A stretch of DNA of 64,000 nt from Hallella bergensis DSM 17361 (lineage in GTDB: Bacteria > Bacteroidota > Bacteroidia > Bacteroidales > Bacteroidaceae), in NCBI RefSeq assembly GCF_000160535.1, contig NZ_GG704784.1:68258-132257 (forward strand). Reading direction: 5' to 3'. A program made the position numbers and the translations under genes. The notes under the pieces were generated by a model, which saw nothing but the letters and a program-made list of their open reading frames with translations, did no database searches and had not been told where the DNA came from. Numbering within the stretch: the stretch's first letter is position 1; each line of letters opens with the position of its first letter. Shown here piece after piece: positions 63,715 through 64,000 of this stretch.

Positions 63715-64000
63715 ATGAAAATCGAAAAAATCAACCGTAAGTTCAGGCAGACGGCGGAGTGGATACTGCGCCACCGGCTGCTTGTGGTAGGGCTGTTCGC
63801 CCTGCTTGTCGCATTCTCGTTCGTGGGAACGAAGCGTATCGTGATGAAGACCTCGTTCGACGACTACTTTATGAGCGACGACCCGATGCTCTTGAAAACA
63901 GATGAGTTCAAGTCCATCTTCGGCAACGACTACTATGTGGCGGTATTGGTGAAGAACAAGGACGTGTTCTCCAAGCGAAGCCTCACGCTCATCCGCGAGC
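63715..64000 (+). CDS. RND/MMPL-family transporter, N-terminal part
   Basis: Open from ATG 63715 to the window end (95 codons). KFRQTAEWILRHRLLVVGLFALLVAFSFVGTKRIVMKTSFDDYFMSDDPML is the first membrane helix and start of the periplasmic porter domain of RND-superfamily (MMPL/SSD-like) transporters, which usually exceed 750 residues. It is co-transcribed with the ABC pair, giving two energetically different exporters under one TetR regulator. Confidence 0.85.
   Translation, partial: MKIEKINRKFRQTAEWILRHRLLVVGLFALLVAFSFVGTKRIVMKTSFDDYFMSDDPMLLKTDEFKSIFGNDYYVAVLVKNKDVFSKRSLTLIRE

Overview
The window reads as a chromosomal segment of a Bacteroidota species, most likely Prevotellaceae. The signs are: more than twenty genes preceded by the Bacteroidota -7 promoter element TAnnTTTG; TonB-dependent receptor/DUF4249/FecR genes; a serine palmitoyltransferase for sphingolipids; PorT-like and gliding-motility C-terminal-domain proteins of the type IX secretion world; a BACON/BspA-type lipoprotein; a serine-type sulfatase; and a GT3 glycogen synthase paired with a glycan phosphorylase. 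Genus-level placement is inference. No rRNA, tRNA or CRISPR array was found.

Layout. 1-455: start of a DHH phosphoesterase (cut by the window edge). 1067-6448: outer-membrane barrel, STN-type TonB receptor, DUF4249 lipoprotein and FecR anti-sigma. 6527-8350: GH53 galactanase and rubrerythrin. 9234-11863: stand-alone penicillin-binding transpeptidase and a GT2 glycosyltransferase. 12352-15228: AmpG/MurT-like permease and MurK-like kinase, separated by a GxxExxY nuclease-like cassette. 15244-18894: BACON lipoprotein, sulfatase, MaoC protein. 18991-22442: RNase Y, ZapA, ZapB-like coiled coil, L19. 22723-25805: 5'-nucleotidase encoded as two genes, a DUF559 cassette, PorT-like protein. 26043-28977: ferredoxin, Fmt, urea transporter, HAD protein. 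28988-32424: RfbA and Wzc-type tyrosine kinase. 33759-35887: histidine phosphatase and extracellular nuclease. 35940-40903: TPR protein, UvrA, gliding-type protein, small DNA-binding protein. 41598-43471: ECF sigma factor and an anti-sigma/beta-barrel fusion. 43567-45975: divergent lipid kinase and serine palmitoyltransferase. 46075-50268: small membrane proteins, a dead ISL3 element, a serpin, and a secreted-protein paralogue pair of which one is broken. 50408-55377: glycogen synthase/phosphorylase and rhodanese. 55429-57076: MscL and GAPDH. 57178-59233: a graveyard of mobile remnants with low-GC sequence. 59379-64000: TetR, two ABC half-exporters and the start of an RND/MMPL pump behind a leader with an intrinsic terminator.

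The most unusual signal lies between the genes. Five intergenic regions (near 0.7, 8.9, 21.7, 32.9 and 41.2 kb), all in the same orientation, carry a degenerate element of about 350-430 bp whose core is four or five contiguous 22-bp units. Each unit is an imperfect palindrome close to GCGATTAGGCCTCATCGC. The array is followed by conserved AT-rich tail boxes ending near TTTGTCAA. The two-helical-turn periodicity suggests a protein-binding array.

A second theme is two PD-(D/E)XK nuclease-like genes (GxxExxY at 13831, DUF559 at 24502), each enclosed by long inverted repeats and wedged between ordinary housekeeping genes. The DUF559 repeats are a perfect 60-bp inverted pair. These look like small mobile gene cassettes.
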